From contig CAYVIB010000041.1 of the NCBI GenBank assembly GCA_964451365.1, positions 1-39,688 on the forward strand: a DNA stretch of 39,688 nt. Direction: 5' to 3'. Each line of letters begins with the position of its first letter. The first letter of the stretch is position 1. The stretch is from CAYVIB01 sp964451365 (lineage in GTDB: Bacteria > Pseudomonadota > Gammaproteobacteria > Pseudomonadales > Cellvibrionaceae). Shown here piece after piece: positions 9,191 to 16,685 of the stretch. The notes beneath the pieces are model-generated. The model was not told the origin of the DNA. It searched no databases and was given only the letters and a program-made list of their open reading frames with translations. The translations under genes were made by a program, and so were the position numbers.

Positions 9191-9988
9191 ATGAAGCACC
9201 TATTTAATAAAAATATATTCCTGAATACCCTCGTCGCTTTATCCGCCATTGTGTTTGGAAACGGTACCGTCCATGCAGCCTGCGTGGACCAGGTTCCGAC
9301 ACTATCCGGCAGCTCATCCAATGTGGCGACTTCCGGCCAGTTCGACTCCAGTTACCCCGGTTGGAAAGTGTTTGACGGAGCCGGTTCCATGTGGCTGTCC
9401 GAGACTTGGGAAACGCCCGCATGGATCAGTTACCAGTTCAGTGGCACAAAAAAAATCGATCGCTATTCCATTCAATACACTAACGGTTCGATTACAAGCC
9501 GCGCGCCAAAAAACTTTACCCTCCAGGGACTTAGTGGCGGAACATGGGTAACCCTGGACACCCGCACCAACCAGACTGGCTGGCAAGGCAACGAAACACG
9601 CGCCTATACAGTTGCCAACCCCGGTTACTACAGCCGCTATCGCCTGCACGTTACCGACGACAATGACAGCAGGTCTGGCATTGTTGTGCTTTCAATCGGC
9701 GAACTGACTTTGGAAACGTGTTCGAGCGATATTTCGGTAAACTGCTACAGCGTGGGTACCGATGTCACCCTCTGTAGCTACAGCGGCGATTACGTCAGCG
9801 GTATGCAATTCTACTGGAACAGCACCTGGTATTTCCCGATAGTTTATCCAACTTCGGGTTCATTCCCTTATACCACTAATAATGGTTCCATCATATTTCA
9901 GCACCAGGGTTACAGCTCCTGTCCGACCGGCACCACTATCAGTGTTTCAACGAGCCTGGGGGGCTATGCCAGTTATTCTTGCCCGTAA
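9191..9988 (+). CDS. Secreted discoidin (F5/8 type C, CBM32-like) protein with orphan C-terminal domain
   Basis: A 265-residue exported protein without a recognisable catalytic domain. It has a signal peptide (1-29, ending VHAA) and an F5/8 type C beta-sandwich (about 33-177), with W-x-x-x-W-x-x-P-A-W-I-S-Y-F near the start, the Y-T-x-T-N region, and closing ELTLETC. A C-terminal domain (about 180-265) follows, containing four cysteines and many aromatic residues (MQFYWNSTWYFP). The discoidin fold usually binds sugars such as galactose. The second domain is unknown to me. Its position after the xylanase and its secretion suggest a carbohydrate-binding accessory protein, but no substrate is shown. 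Confidence 0.75.
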   Translation: MKHLFNKNIFLNTLVALSAIVFGNGTVHAACVDQVPTLSGSSSNVATSGQFDSSYPGWKVFDGAGSMWLSETWETPAWISYQFSGTKKIDRYSIQYTNGSITSRAPKNFTLQGLSGGTWVTLDTRTNQTGWQGNETRAYTVANPGYYSRYRLHVTDDNDSRSGIVVLSIGELTLETCSSDISVNCYSVGTDVTLCSYSGDYVSGMQFYWNSTWYFPIVYPTSGSFPYTTNNGSIIFQHQGYSSCPTGTTISVSTSLGGYASYSCP

Positions 9989-10004
9989 ACCCTTGGCTGT
10001 TTGG

Positions 10005-10034
10005 GCAGCTCCGGGTCTTCGCACCCGAAGCTGC
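10005..10034 (+). terminator. Hairpin after the discoidin gene, possible terminator
   Basis: GCAGCT-CCGGGT and ACCCGAAGCTGC pair around TCTTCGC, 17 bases after the stop codon. It is not followed by a real T tract, so Rho-independent termination is uncertain. Confidence 0.45.
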
Positions 10035-10125
10035 TGTTCCGATATAACTTAATTAATTGAAGTTGATAGAAGAGCTGCCAAATTGCATGCGTAGCGCGTA
10101 CAGTCGGTTGGAAAAATCCAAATAA

Positions 10126-11010
10126 TTATTTACTTACAGCTTGGTCATCATCGTTGCCTGAAGAAGCCGTCGCAACAACGGCGTTATCCGCCACGATTCT
10201 CACCGGAAAAGGCGCCGTTTCGCTGCCGGCGTACAGGGTACTGTGCGGGAATGGAATTTCAATACCCTCGGCATCGAAAGCATTCTTGACCTCCTCCTGC
10301 AAACTGTTGCGCAGTTGAAGAAAATTTTCCCGTTTGGCCCAGATGGAAAACTGGATATTCAATGACGATTCACCGAACCCGGTAAACAAAAACAGTGGCC
10401 CGGGCTCGTCCAGGCACAAGGGGTTTTCCTCGGCAACACGCATCAAAACCTCGCGGACTTTGCCGATGTTCTCGCGATACGCCACCCCGATAAGTAAATC
10501 AAAACGCCGTATGGGAAAACGGGTGAGATTCACCATTTCCGTTTTGATAAGACTCTCGTTGGGAATACGCACATAAAGATTGTCGAACGTGCGCAGCTTT
10601 ACCGACAGCAGGTCGATCGACAACACCTCCCCGGTTGTGGTGCCGACCCGAATAACGTCACCCAGCCGAAACGGCTGCTCGCCCACAAGAAACAAACCGC
10701 TGATCAGGTTCGACGCCGACGTTTGCGAGGCAAAACCAATAGCGACGGACAAAACCCCCGCTGCGCCGAGCAATACCCCCAGGCTGAAACCGAGCTGACG
10801 CAGGGCGGAGGCAAGAAACAATGCAATCACCACCCAGTAAACCAGACGCTTGAACAAGGTGGTGTGATGGGTGCTGAACCGGCTTTCCATCAACTTGCGG
10901 GTGCCCCGCGCAGCCAGACTCGCCGCAACAAAACCCGCCAAAACCACCAATACCGCGCGCGCAATATTGATCACCAGAGCCGACTGCGCGAGTGTGAGTA
11001 GTGAATCCAT
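10126..11010 (-). CDS. Small-conductance mechanosensitive channel, MscS family
   Basis: Inner-membrane tension-gated channel that releases solutes on osmotic downshock. The 294 residues show three membrane helices (about 10-34, 56-74 and 78-108). The pore helix has the MscS Gly/Ala pattern (GVLLGAAGVLSVAIGFASQ), then the beta domain signature (PFRLGDVIRVG-TTGEV) and the C-terminal cytoplasmic domain. The length is close to E. coli MscS (286). The start at 11010 gives a normal N terminus. It is probably transcribed after the DUF432-like gene, 42 bases upstream. The C-terminal tail (about 275-294) is acidic and probably disordered. Confidence 0.92.
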   Translation of the reverse strand: MDSLLTLAQSALVINIARAVLVVLAGFVAASLAARGTRKLMESRFSTHHTTLFKRLVYWVVIALFLASALRQLGFSLGVLLGAAGVLSVAIGFASQTSASNLISGLFLVGEQPFRLGDVIRVGTTTGEVLSIDLLSVKLRTFDNLYVRIPNESLIKTEMVNLTRFPIRRFDLLIGVAYRENIGKVREVLMRVAEENPLCLDEPGPLFLFTGFGESSLNIQFSIWAKRENFLQLRNSLQEEVKNAFDAEGIEIPFPHSTLYAGSETAPFPVRIVADNAVVATASSGNDDDQAVSK

Positions 11011-11052
11011 CGAAAATCCCCGTCGCTATGAATTAACGCAAAGCATTTACAG

Positions 11053-11871
11053 TTAACCGGAAAAGAAACTGCTGAACACGCGCACCAGACTGCCCTTTTG
11101 CAGCGGCGTGCGCGCCGCGGCGAGACGATCCTCCAGCGTCGCCCCCGCGGGCAAATCCTTCCCGATTTTCAATGTGGACAGTGCGCTGCTGTCGCTATGT
11201 TCCAGAAACACCGGGTCGGTCCAGAGCGTACCGTCGGCCAGCCCGTAAACCGCCAGGAACGGTAACGGAATACTCAACTTTTCGATGGCCAGCAGACTGG
11301 TGGAACGGTTGTGCACCGTCACCGTCGTCACCGCCCGGTGCGCCCACTGGGGAAGCTCCGCTTTACTGTTGCGCGCGCGGGTTTTTGCCGCGTAGCACAG
11401 CTCGCCAATTTGCGTGGACGGGCCAAACCAGGTGTCGGACAAACGCACAGTTTGCAGTTGCTGTAACCATAATGTGGGCTCGATCAATCCCACATCCACA
11501 CATACCGGCGAGCTGATATAAAAGATTATTTCCTCACCCGGCGGCACCTTCACCGGCTGCGTGGTTTTAACCACCATCGGCCGGTCCAGCAGCTTGGGCG
11601 TTAAATGAAAACCCATTGGCGATTTGTTGAAAACATAGCGACTGCCGGTAAGCCCTTCCGGCAACCCGGGAATAGCTTCGCTGATAACTTCATGGCGACC
11701 GGGGTCTTCCGTTTGGTTTTCCGACGCCAGCAGCCACTCCCCTTCGCGCCGCTGCAGGTAAATGGACAGTGGGCCGACAGTGAAATGCCAGCACTGGTCG
11801 ACCTCCATATCAACCGGATGCCACCAGGGAGTGAGGCCTGCCTTTGTGTCTATTGCGGAATTTTTGGTCAT
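11053..11871 (-). CDS. DUF432-like protein paired with MscS
   Basis: A 272-residue protein with no signal peptide or membrane helix, rich in beta-strand patterns, resembling the DUF432 family. Key stretches are DQCWHFTVGPLSIYLQRREGEW near the start, PPGEEIIFYISSPVCVDV in the middle, and RAVTTVTVHNRSTSLLAIEKLSIPLP. DUF432 genes are, to my knowledge, often neighbours of MscS-type channel genes, and here it lies 42 bases upstream of one on the same strand. A role as cytoplasmic partner or regulator of the channel is inferred from that context only. The family assignment is by eye, so a profile match is needed. Confidence 0.6.
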   Translation of the reverse strand: MTKNSAIDTKAGLTPWWHPVDMEVDQCWHFTVGPLSIYLQRREGEWLLASENQTEDPGRHEVISEAIPGLPEGLTGSRYVFNKSPMGFHLTPKLLDRPMVVKTTQPVKVPPGEEIIFYISSPVCVDVGLIEPTLWLQQLQTVRLSDTWFGPSTQIGELCYAAKTRARNSKAELPQWAHRAVTTVTVHNRSTSLLAIEKLSIPLPFLAVYGLADGTLWTDPVFLEHSDSSALSTLKIGKDLPAGATLEDRLAAARTPLQKGSLVRVFSSFFSG

Positions 11872-11960
11872 TAATTGTTTTTTCGATATGAACGAAGGCG
11901 GATATGCTACTCATTACAGGCAAATCTGTCAGCCAGGTAATTTGCCTATACCGGTTATCC

Positions 11961-11993
11961 CGTAGAGGCGGACCCGTGTTGTCCGCCCTCGTT
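11961..11993 (-). repeat. Degenerate copy of the dispersed hairpin motif
   Basis: CGTAGAGGCGGAC and GTCCGCC-CTC arms around CCGTGTT match, on the minus strand, the GGGCGG-hairpin-CCTACG head of the element seen at 541, 13521 and 15221. The remaining part of 11872-12205 shows no gene; it separates the divergent DUF432-like and endopeptidase genes. Confidence 0.45.
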
Positions 11994-12205
11994 CTCAAAA
12001 AGCCGTAACCGCAACATTTTTTCGGGCTTGATTGCCTTTCAACCAAGAGTGATGCACTCTGCATCTCAAGATTGAACCAGGGTTAAAAGCGGGCCCCTGT
12101 GCCACGGGAGTTGTCGCGCGGGGCTCTGGCAACTATCCTATGCGTACAAATTGATAAATTTAAGGTTCTTTTGGCCATCCTTCTTCTTTTTAGCGAGATA
12201 TTTTT

Positions 12206-13201
12206 GTGTCGATCCGTTGCTTGCTGACAGCTCTTTTGCTGTTTTTGCCTGGTCTGGTTCAGGCCCAGACTTCCACACCCGCCCCAGCCAAAATACCCAA
12301 TTCCGCCAAAACGCCGGACCCGGTCAAAGTACCGGATCTCGTCAAAGTACCAGATCCGACCAAACTACAGCTCGCTTCTGTATATGCTTTGATCATGGAC
12401 CTGGACACCAGTGAAATCCTTTACGAACGCAACCCCGACTCCGTGGTACCCATTGCATCGGTTACCAAAATGATGACCGCCATGGTCGTGCTGGAAGATA
12501 TAGAAAAGGCGCCACTGGATGAATGGATTACGGTGGACGTGTCGAAAACAAAAGAAATGAACAATGTATTCTCGCATGTCCGAATTGGCAGCCAGCTCCA
12601 GCGCCGCGACATGCTGCTCCTCGCGCTGATGGCATCGGAAAACCGCGCCGCCGCCACCCTCGCCCACCACTACAGCGGCGGTTACGAGGCTTTTATCGCA
12701 GCCATGAACCGCAAGGCCGGGGAACTGGGTATGAGCAACAGCCACTTTGTTGAACCCACCGGCCTGTCCCCGGAGAACGTTTCCACTCCCCGGGACCTGG
12801 CCCGCCTGATCCAGGCCTCCGCCCGTGATCCCCTGATCGCCGAACTCAGCACCACGCCGAAAAAGGATTTTCATTTTCGCGGCCCGCGCCATGTGCGAGC
12901 CTTTTACAACACCAACCCCCTGGTGCGCGCCGGTCAGTGGCACATCGATGCGAGCAAGACAGGTTACCTCCGCAAGGCCGGCCGATGTCTGGTGCTGCAG
13001 GCGGAAATCCAGAAGCGGCATCTGGCGATTATATTGTTGGATTCGTTCGGCAAGCTTTCGCATGTTGGCGATGCCAATCGGGTGCGGCGTTGGTTGGAGA
13101 CCGGTAAGAGTGGTTCGGTGCATCCGAGTGCTTTGGAATATGCGAAGCGGCGGTTGAAGGCGTTTGCGAATGCGCAGTTGGATGCTCAGGCGGTTAATTG
13201 A
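12206..13201 (+). CDS. pbpG: D-alanyl-D-alanine endopeptidase (PBP7 type)
   Basis: Periplasmic S11-family serine peptidase that cleaves peptidoglycan cross-links. Motifs are complete: SVTK with Ser85 and Lys88, SEN at 144-146, and KTG at 251-253. It has a signal peptide (1-20) and no C-terminal membrane-anchoring domain; the length of 331 is close to PBP7 enzymes (about 310). Between them is a proline-rich linker (about 24-54) made of near-repeats of K-V-P-D-x-V, an addition compared with typical PBP7. The start is GTG at 12206, with a weak GCGAGA ribosome site; it places the signal peptide at the terminus. It stands as a single gene. Confidence 0.88.
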   Translation: MSIRCLLTALLLFLPGLVQAQTSTPAPAKIPNSAKTPDPVKVPDLVKVPDPTKLQLASVYALIMDLDTSEILYERNPDSVVPIASVTKMMTAMVVLEDIEKAPLDEWITVDVSKTKEMNNVFSHVRIGSQLQRRDMLLLALMASENRAAATLAHHYSGGYEAFIAAMNRKAGELGMSNSHFVEPTGLSPENVSTPRDLARLIQASARDPLIAELSTTPKKDFHFRGPRHVRAFYNTNPLVRAGQWHIDASKTGYLRKAGRCLVLQAEIQKRHLAIILLDSFGKLSHVGDANRVRRWLETGKSGSVHPSALEYAKRRLKAFANAQLDAQAVN

Positions 13202-13517
13202 GATTCGCCTGAAGTTGATTTATTTGAAGACGTGGTGGTGTAACTTGAATTTTTGAATCGGAATCCGTCTGACTTCACTTCGTGTGTCGTCATCGCTCAG
13301 ATTACGATCTAAAATTTGATTTCATTTCAGAAAAAGATAAAATTTGACCCAGTTCCTTCGTTTGACCAGGTTCCTTACAAACTAACCGGCTTGCCAGATT
13401 GAATATCCTTAACAATAGAAAGTGTCTCTGGAGCGATCAATGAAATGGCCGTCATGACCGGGCCTTAGATCTTTTACTAACTTCAGGCCGGGTGGAATAT
13501 CAGCCCCCAATTCGGAA
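13202..13517. other. Intergenic stretch with short direct repeat
   Basis: No gene supported. An imperfect 17-base direct repeat is visible: TTTGACCCAGTTCCTTC at 13343-13359 and TTTGACCAGGTTCCTTAC at 13361-13378. Similar TTTGACC-GTTCC phrases occur at the edges of small mobile elements, but no ends or transposase are present here. Confidence 0.4.
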
Positions 13518-13520
13518 GCA

Positions 13521-13690
13521 AGGGCGGGCGCAAGGCCCGCCCCTACGAAAAGAAGAACCGTCTTGATGCTGGCACCAAAGGGGCTTGTCCGAAGTGATTC
13601 TGAAACCCTGGAGTCAGGGATGACGTGAGGGAGCCACAGGGATGTGTTATGCGTTTTCAGATTGCTTGCGGCAGGCCCCTCTCGTTCTGA
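13521..13690 (+). repeat. Dispersed intergenic hairpin element, copy B
   Basis: It begins with the GGGCGGGC-GCAA-GGCCCGCCC hairpin (13522-13543) followed by CCTACGAAAAGAAG. It continues with an AAAGGGG-TTG-CCG-AAGTGATTCTGAAA segment, a CCCTG-GAGT-CAGGG hairpin (13606-13619), then ATGACGTGAGGG and ATGCGTTTTCAG-TTGCTTGCGGCA. It matches copy C at 15221 almost base for base over the first 110 positions, and copy A at 536 in its head and tail. Confidence 0.75.
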
Positions 13691-13735
13691 GTGGCACACC
13701 CCCCACCATTTACTGAAATTCCGCGGCAGCGGCGA

Positions 13736-13870
13736 TCAAGGCCGATAACTTGTCCCATCACATTTTGGGCATGGAGGTAACCGATCACTGTGATCGTCTA
13801 ACCTCACTTTGGTACCACATTTTGTGCATGTATAAGTGCCTTTTCCAGGCTTTTCACCAGTTGTAGACAT
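13736..13870 (-). CDS. 44-residue zinc-ribbon protein
   Basis: A very small gene, easily missed. The product starts MSTTGEKPGKGTYTCTKCG and has two knuckles, Cys15-x-x-Cys18 and Cys34-x-x-Cys37, separated by a basic/acidic strand region (VRLDDHSDRLPP). This should bind one zinc ion as a rubredoxin-like or zinc-ribbon fold. The pattern GTYTCxKCG...LPPCPKC resembles zinc-ribbon domains found alone or at the C terminus of larger bacterial proteins; the function is unknown. GAGGA lies nine bases before the ATG, which supports translation. It lies inside the AT-richer cassette between element copies B and C, on the same strand as the lipoprotein and protease genes. Confidence 0.7.
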   Translation of the reverse strand: MSTTGEKPGKGTYTCTKCGTKVRLDDHSDRLPPCPKCDGTSYRP

Positions 13871-14067
13871 TTTTCAATTCCTCTGTTTAAGTCCACAATC
13901 CTTAATACACTCAATGATGGACCAGATCACTGAGGCTAGGAAATTTGGTGCACTAAATTTTTGGTCAATTAAACAAAGTAAGGCTTTGGCTTTATTTGCA
14001 CGAGCACACGAGCATGGGGTCGAGTCTTGCCTTTCGCCATCCAACTCCCATCTCAGATTAACATAGC

Positions 14068-14415
14068 CTATTTTTCTCTATACAAAATAAAAACATTATC
14101 GTTTTCTATCGGCTTCCAGCGAAAAGCCTTTTCAGTATCACCTTTGGAAAACACCACTTCCACCTCGTCGATTTTCTCAATATCGGAAATTTCCTGGACA
14201 TCTGTCTTATTGCCCGCTTCATCCAGCGCATAAACCTCCAAATACAACTCCTGATCAGCCATATACTGCCAAACCTTTTCGACAGCACTCTCCTCCTCCG
14301 CAGCCGTTTTACTGGAAATGACATCGGAAAACAGGGAATCGAGTTTATTCATTTGTCCACCTGCGCTGCATGAAAGTGTAAGTAAGAGAAGAGAAAGTAG
14401 AGAAAGGTATTTCAT
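14068..14415 (-). CDS. Putative lipoprotein next to the metalloprotease
   Basis: A 115-residue exported protein of unknown function. Residues 1-15 form a leucine-rich signal ending at Cys16 (LLLTLSCSAGG), a loose lipobox. Mature sequence is acidic, with a helix-like region (about 35-55) and strands ending FRWKPIENDNVFILYREK. It starts one base after the metalloprotease stop codon, so the two are certainly transcribed together and probably translationally coupled. Such a pairing could mean that it restrains, delivers or stabilises the protease; this is inference. About 200 bases separate it from the zinc-ribbon gene; no confident gene was found in 13871-14067. Confidence 0.65.
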   Translation of the reverse strand: MKYLSLLSLLLLTLSCSAGGQMNKLDSLFSDVISSKTAAEEESAVEKVWQYMADQELYLEVYALDEAGNKTDVQEISDIEKIDEVEVVFSKGDTEKAFRWKPIENDNVFILYREK

Positions 14416-14416
14416 G

Positions 14417-15154
14417 TTAGTTTATGCTGTGCTCTTTTAGCTTCCTGTCAAGCCATTTCATATAAGGCATGTCGTGACGTCCCAGAACTGACTCACCGCT
14501 GTTCATTACGGATTTGTAGTCTTTATGGAAGGCACTGCTTTTGTGGTATTCATCGTCCAACCCGAGCATATGCCCGAATTCATGTACAACTCCCCGCTGA
14601 AAATTGCCGCCTTGTTTACGGGTGAGTTTCAAGTCCAGACTATCAAGTGCCACATTACCCATAATAGGGTTAACGCTACTGACGGAAAACTTGCTGACCT
14701 TTTCGACGGTTATTTCCCAGTGGTCGAGCATCCAGCCGCCGATCTGGGTTTTGAACCTGAAATCAATGCTTACCTTTTTGCCTGACTTCAGTGTTTTGAG
14801 GAATCTGCCACCCCACTTGCTTTTAACGGCTGTTTCCCAGTCCTTTACGAATTTTGTTTTCTGAGCATCCGTCCATTTCCCGCCATTTCCGTCTTCAAAA
14901 AAGAACTGAAGCTTCATAAAAACGATTAGCTTGTAATCATTGATGGGGGTTTTTACCAGGTATAGGTCGAAGGCATCGTTGACTCCGCCATAGCCGATGG
15001 TTCCGGCGCGGACATCGGTTTCCGAGGCTATTTTGACTTCTCCGGGAAGTAGGACTGACACAAATTCCTCGCTTTTATTATTGTTTTTGGAAATATGGTG
15101 GGCAGATAAAACAGCAGACAATAGAAAGAATAATGCATACCGGGAGAAATACAA
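14417..15154 (-). CDS. Secreted metzincin-type zinc metalloprotease
   Basis: A 245-residue exported protease. The zinc site is the extended metzincin motif HEFGHMLGLDD (His191, Glu192, His195, Gly198, Asp201 as third-ligand position), followed by a Met-turn (SVMNSG, Met217). Aspartate as third ligand resembles the snapalysin-like and similar small groups. A hydrophobic signal lies at residues 6-18. The N-terminal domain (about 30-180) is not recognised. The start is a TTG at 15152-15154 with no good ribosome site; an in-frame stop lies 24 bases further up, so there is little choice. It overlaps neither neighbour and is followed after one base by the lipoprotein. Lower GC than flanking genes, by eye. 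Confidence 0.75.
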   Translation of the reverse strand: MYFSRYALFFLLSAVLSAHHISKNNNKSEEFVSVLLPGEVKIASETDVRAGTIGYGGVNDAFDLYLVKTPINDYKLIVFMKLQFFFEDGNGGKWTDAQKTKFVKDWETAVKSKWGGRFLKTLKSGKKVSIDFRFKTQIGGWMLDHWEITVEKVSKFSVSSVNPIMGNVALDSLDLKLTRKQGGNFQRGVVHEFGHMLGLDDEYHKSSAFHKDYKSVMNSGESVLGRHDMPYMKWLDRKLKEHSIN

Positions 15155-15220
15155 AATGTGGTGAAGATTTAGACGCCACTATATCTATTTTGATTGTCAT
15201 TTGTTGCGTTGGGCGCAAAC

Positions 15221-15541
15221 GGGGCGGGCGCAAGGCCCGCCCCTACGAAAAAGAAGGACCGACTTTATGCTGGTATCAAAGGGGATTGCCGTAAGTGATT
15301 CTGAAACCCTGGAGTCAGGGATGACGTGAGGGCTGCTCTTTGGCATCCTTGCCATCGCGGCATTAGCGCATCCTTGCACGTCACAGCTACATGGACGTAT
15401 TTATGCGTTTTCGGAATTGCTTGCGGCAATGCCCTCTCTCGCTTACCGGCACAATTCTCCCACCCACCATCTATCGAAATCCGGTTGTAGCCACGACAGA
15501 ACAAACGGCAGGTGGCGCTTTGCTTGCCCGCCCTCCTGCGA
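15221..15541 (+). repeat. Dispersed intergenic hairpin element, copy C
   Basis: Same order as copy B: GGGCGGGC hairpin (15222-15243), CCTACGAAAAAGAAG, AAAGGGG-TTGCCGTAAGTGATTC, CCCTG-GAGT-CAGGG hairpin (15307-15320), ATGACGTGAGGG. A 50-base insertion follows, then ACATGGACGTATTTATGCG and TTGCTTGCGGCA. A final G/C hairpin motif with GGCGCTTTGCTTGCCCGCC lies near 15513-15535. It fills the gap between the protease and PhyH genes. No gene seen from 15155 to 15625. Confidence 0.75.
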
Positions 15542-15625
15542 CCGAGTTCATGCGTGGGGGCGGGTCTTGAATCTGAATTACCCCCTTCCTAACATCATTG
15601 CGCTCCGCGCGTCATCACTATTAAT

Positions 15626-16309
15626 TTATCCCCACTCTCCCACGGCCAACCCCGACGGATCAAACCGCCCTGTCGTGTCCATCCGGACGTTACGGAGTTC
15701 TACCGTTTTAAGATGCGAGGCGTAAAGCGACTCTGAAAAATACCCGATTAAGATCGAGCGACGGCGTGCGCCGGTCGAGTTCAGGCAACCCCCATGCACC
15801 AAATCGGCATCAAACACCAGGATATCGCCGGCAGAGCCTGAAAGCTGCACAGACCCGGACTCGTCATTAAAGTCGAACGGCGGCTCTTCCCGCGCGGCGC
15901 GATGACTGCCGGGAACAATGCGTGTCGCGCCGTTCCCGGAATCATAGTCATCGAAATACGCCAGCGCATTTACCGTATCGCCAGGCCTTTGGGTCGACAA
16001 GTCACGATGCAACATCTGGTGGCCGCCGCCGGCCAGAGGTTCGCGCCCCTCCACCTGCGCCAGAAAATAGCGTTCACCGATCAATTCGCCAACCGCGGCC
16101 AGCAACTCCGGAAGACGACACACCGCCTGCACTTTCGGATCCAGGTCCAACAACGAATGGCGCCAGTCCGTACCGCGCGGTACAGGCCATTGGTCCGATG
16201 GCTTTACATTGGTCTCGAATGCGGTGCGAAGCTCATCCAGCCATTCGGTTCGAATCGCTTGTCGAAGCAGGATATAACCGTCTCGATGGAGTTGTTCACG
16301 GTCAATCAT
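15626..16309 (-). CDS. Phytanoyl-CoA dioxygenase (PhyH) family protein
   Basis: Predicted cytoplasmic Fe(II)/2-oxoglutarate-dependent oxygenase, 227 residues. The iron-binding HxD pair is His101-Arg-Asp103 (HQMLHRDLS), the distal ligand is His172 (DLVHGGCLN), and the 2-oxoglutarate-binding arginine is among Arg182-184. The middle segment, NALAYFDDYDSGNGATRIVPGSHR, is typical of PhyH enzymes. Substrate unknown; members act on fatty acyl chains, small alcohols or natural-product intermediates. It has no co-oriented neighbour close enough to form an operon, so context gives no hint. The start at 16309 begins MIDREQLHRDGYILL, a canonical PhyH N terminus. Confidence 0.82.
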   Translation of the reverse strand: MIDREQLHRDGYILLRQAIRTEWLDELRTAFETNVKPSDQWPVPRGTDWRHSLLDLDPKVQAVCRLPELLAAVGELIGERYFLAQVEGREPLAGGGHQMLHRDLSTQRPGDTVNALAYFDDYDSGNGATRIVPGSHRAAREEPPFDFNDESGSVQLSGSAGDILVFDADLVHGGCLNSTGARRRSILIGYFSESLYASHLKTVELRNVRMDTTGRFDPSGLAVGEWG

Positions 16310-16685
16310 AATTTCTCTACTTCATTAACTCCAAAATGTCTCGTGGGACAACGTGTGGCGTGGAGACGGATCTCTAACCTTAAATCAGATCCGTGATTAG
16401 CGCAATTTTCGGTATGGATTGCGGTTGGCCTTGTCGCGTGGCGCATGATCTTTCGGTTTTTACAAATAACACCGGAAGGCCTCGAACAATCCGCTAAACG
16501 CTTACTGATTTACCCTCCTACTCCTTCGCAGTTGGTGCCAGTTGATGTTTTTCATAAAGTGATACCGGGTTTCTGGCCTGGAAAAGGCCTCTTTGAAAGC
16601 AAATAAAACAGAGTGCCTATCATTGTCTTTTTTCGGCGGGTACAATTCCGCCTCGTTTATCCCGGACTCTTATACCGCTCGCAGC
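16310..16685. other. Divergent promoter region of PhyH and AraC-type genes
   Basis: No gene supported and no strong repeat seen. It must contain the promoters of both divergent genes. If the TTG at 16593 is the true start of the regulator, the last 93 bases are coding. Confidence 0.4.

Noticed and set aside
13343..13378. Possible insertion-sequence edge (TTTGACC-GTTCC direct repeat)
   Set aside because: No transposase, no matching opposite end and no target duplication visible, so no mobile element is called.
13409..13699. 96-codon minus-strand open frame
   Set aside because: Lies almost wholly in the dispersed element copy B; its translation reads through hairpins and has no domain or ribosome site.
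13836..14066. 76-codon plus-strand open frame
   Set aside because: Overlaps the well-supported zinc-ribbon gene on the other strand and lacks a ribosome site. A minus-strand frame in 13871-14067 was also considered but is interrupted and unrecognised.
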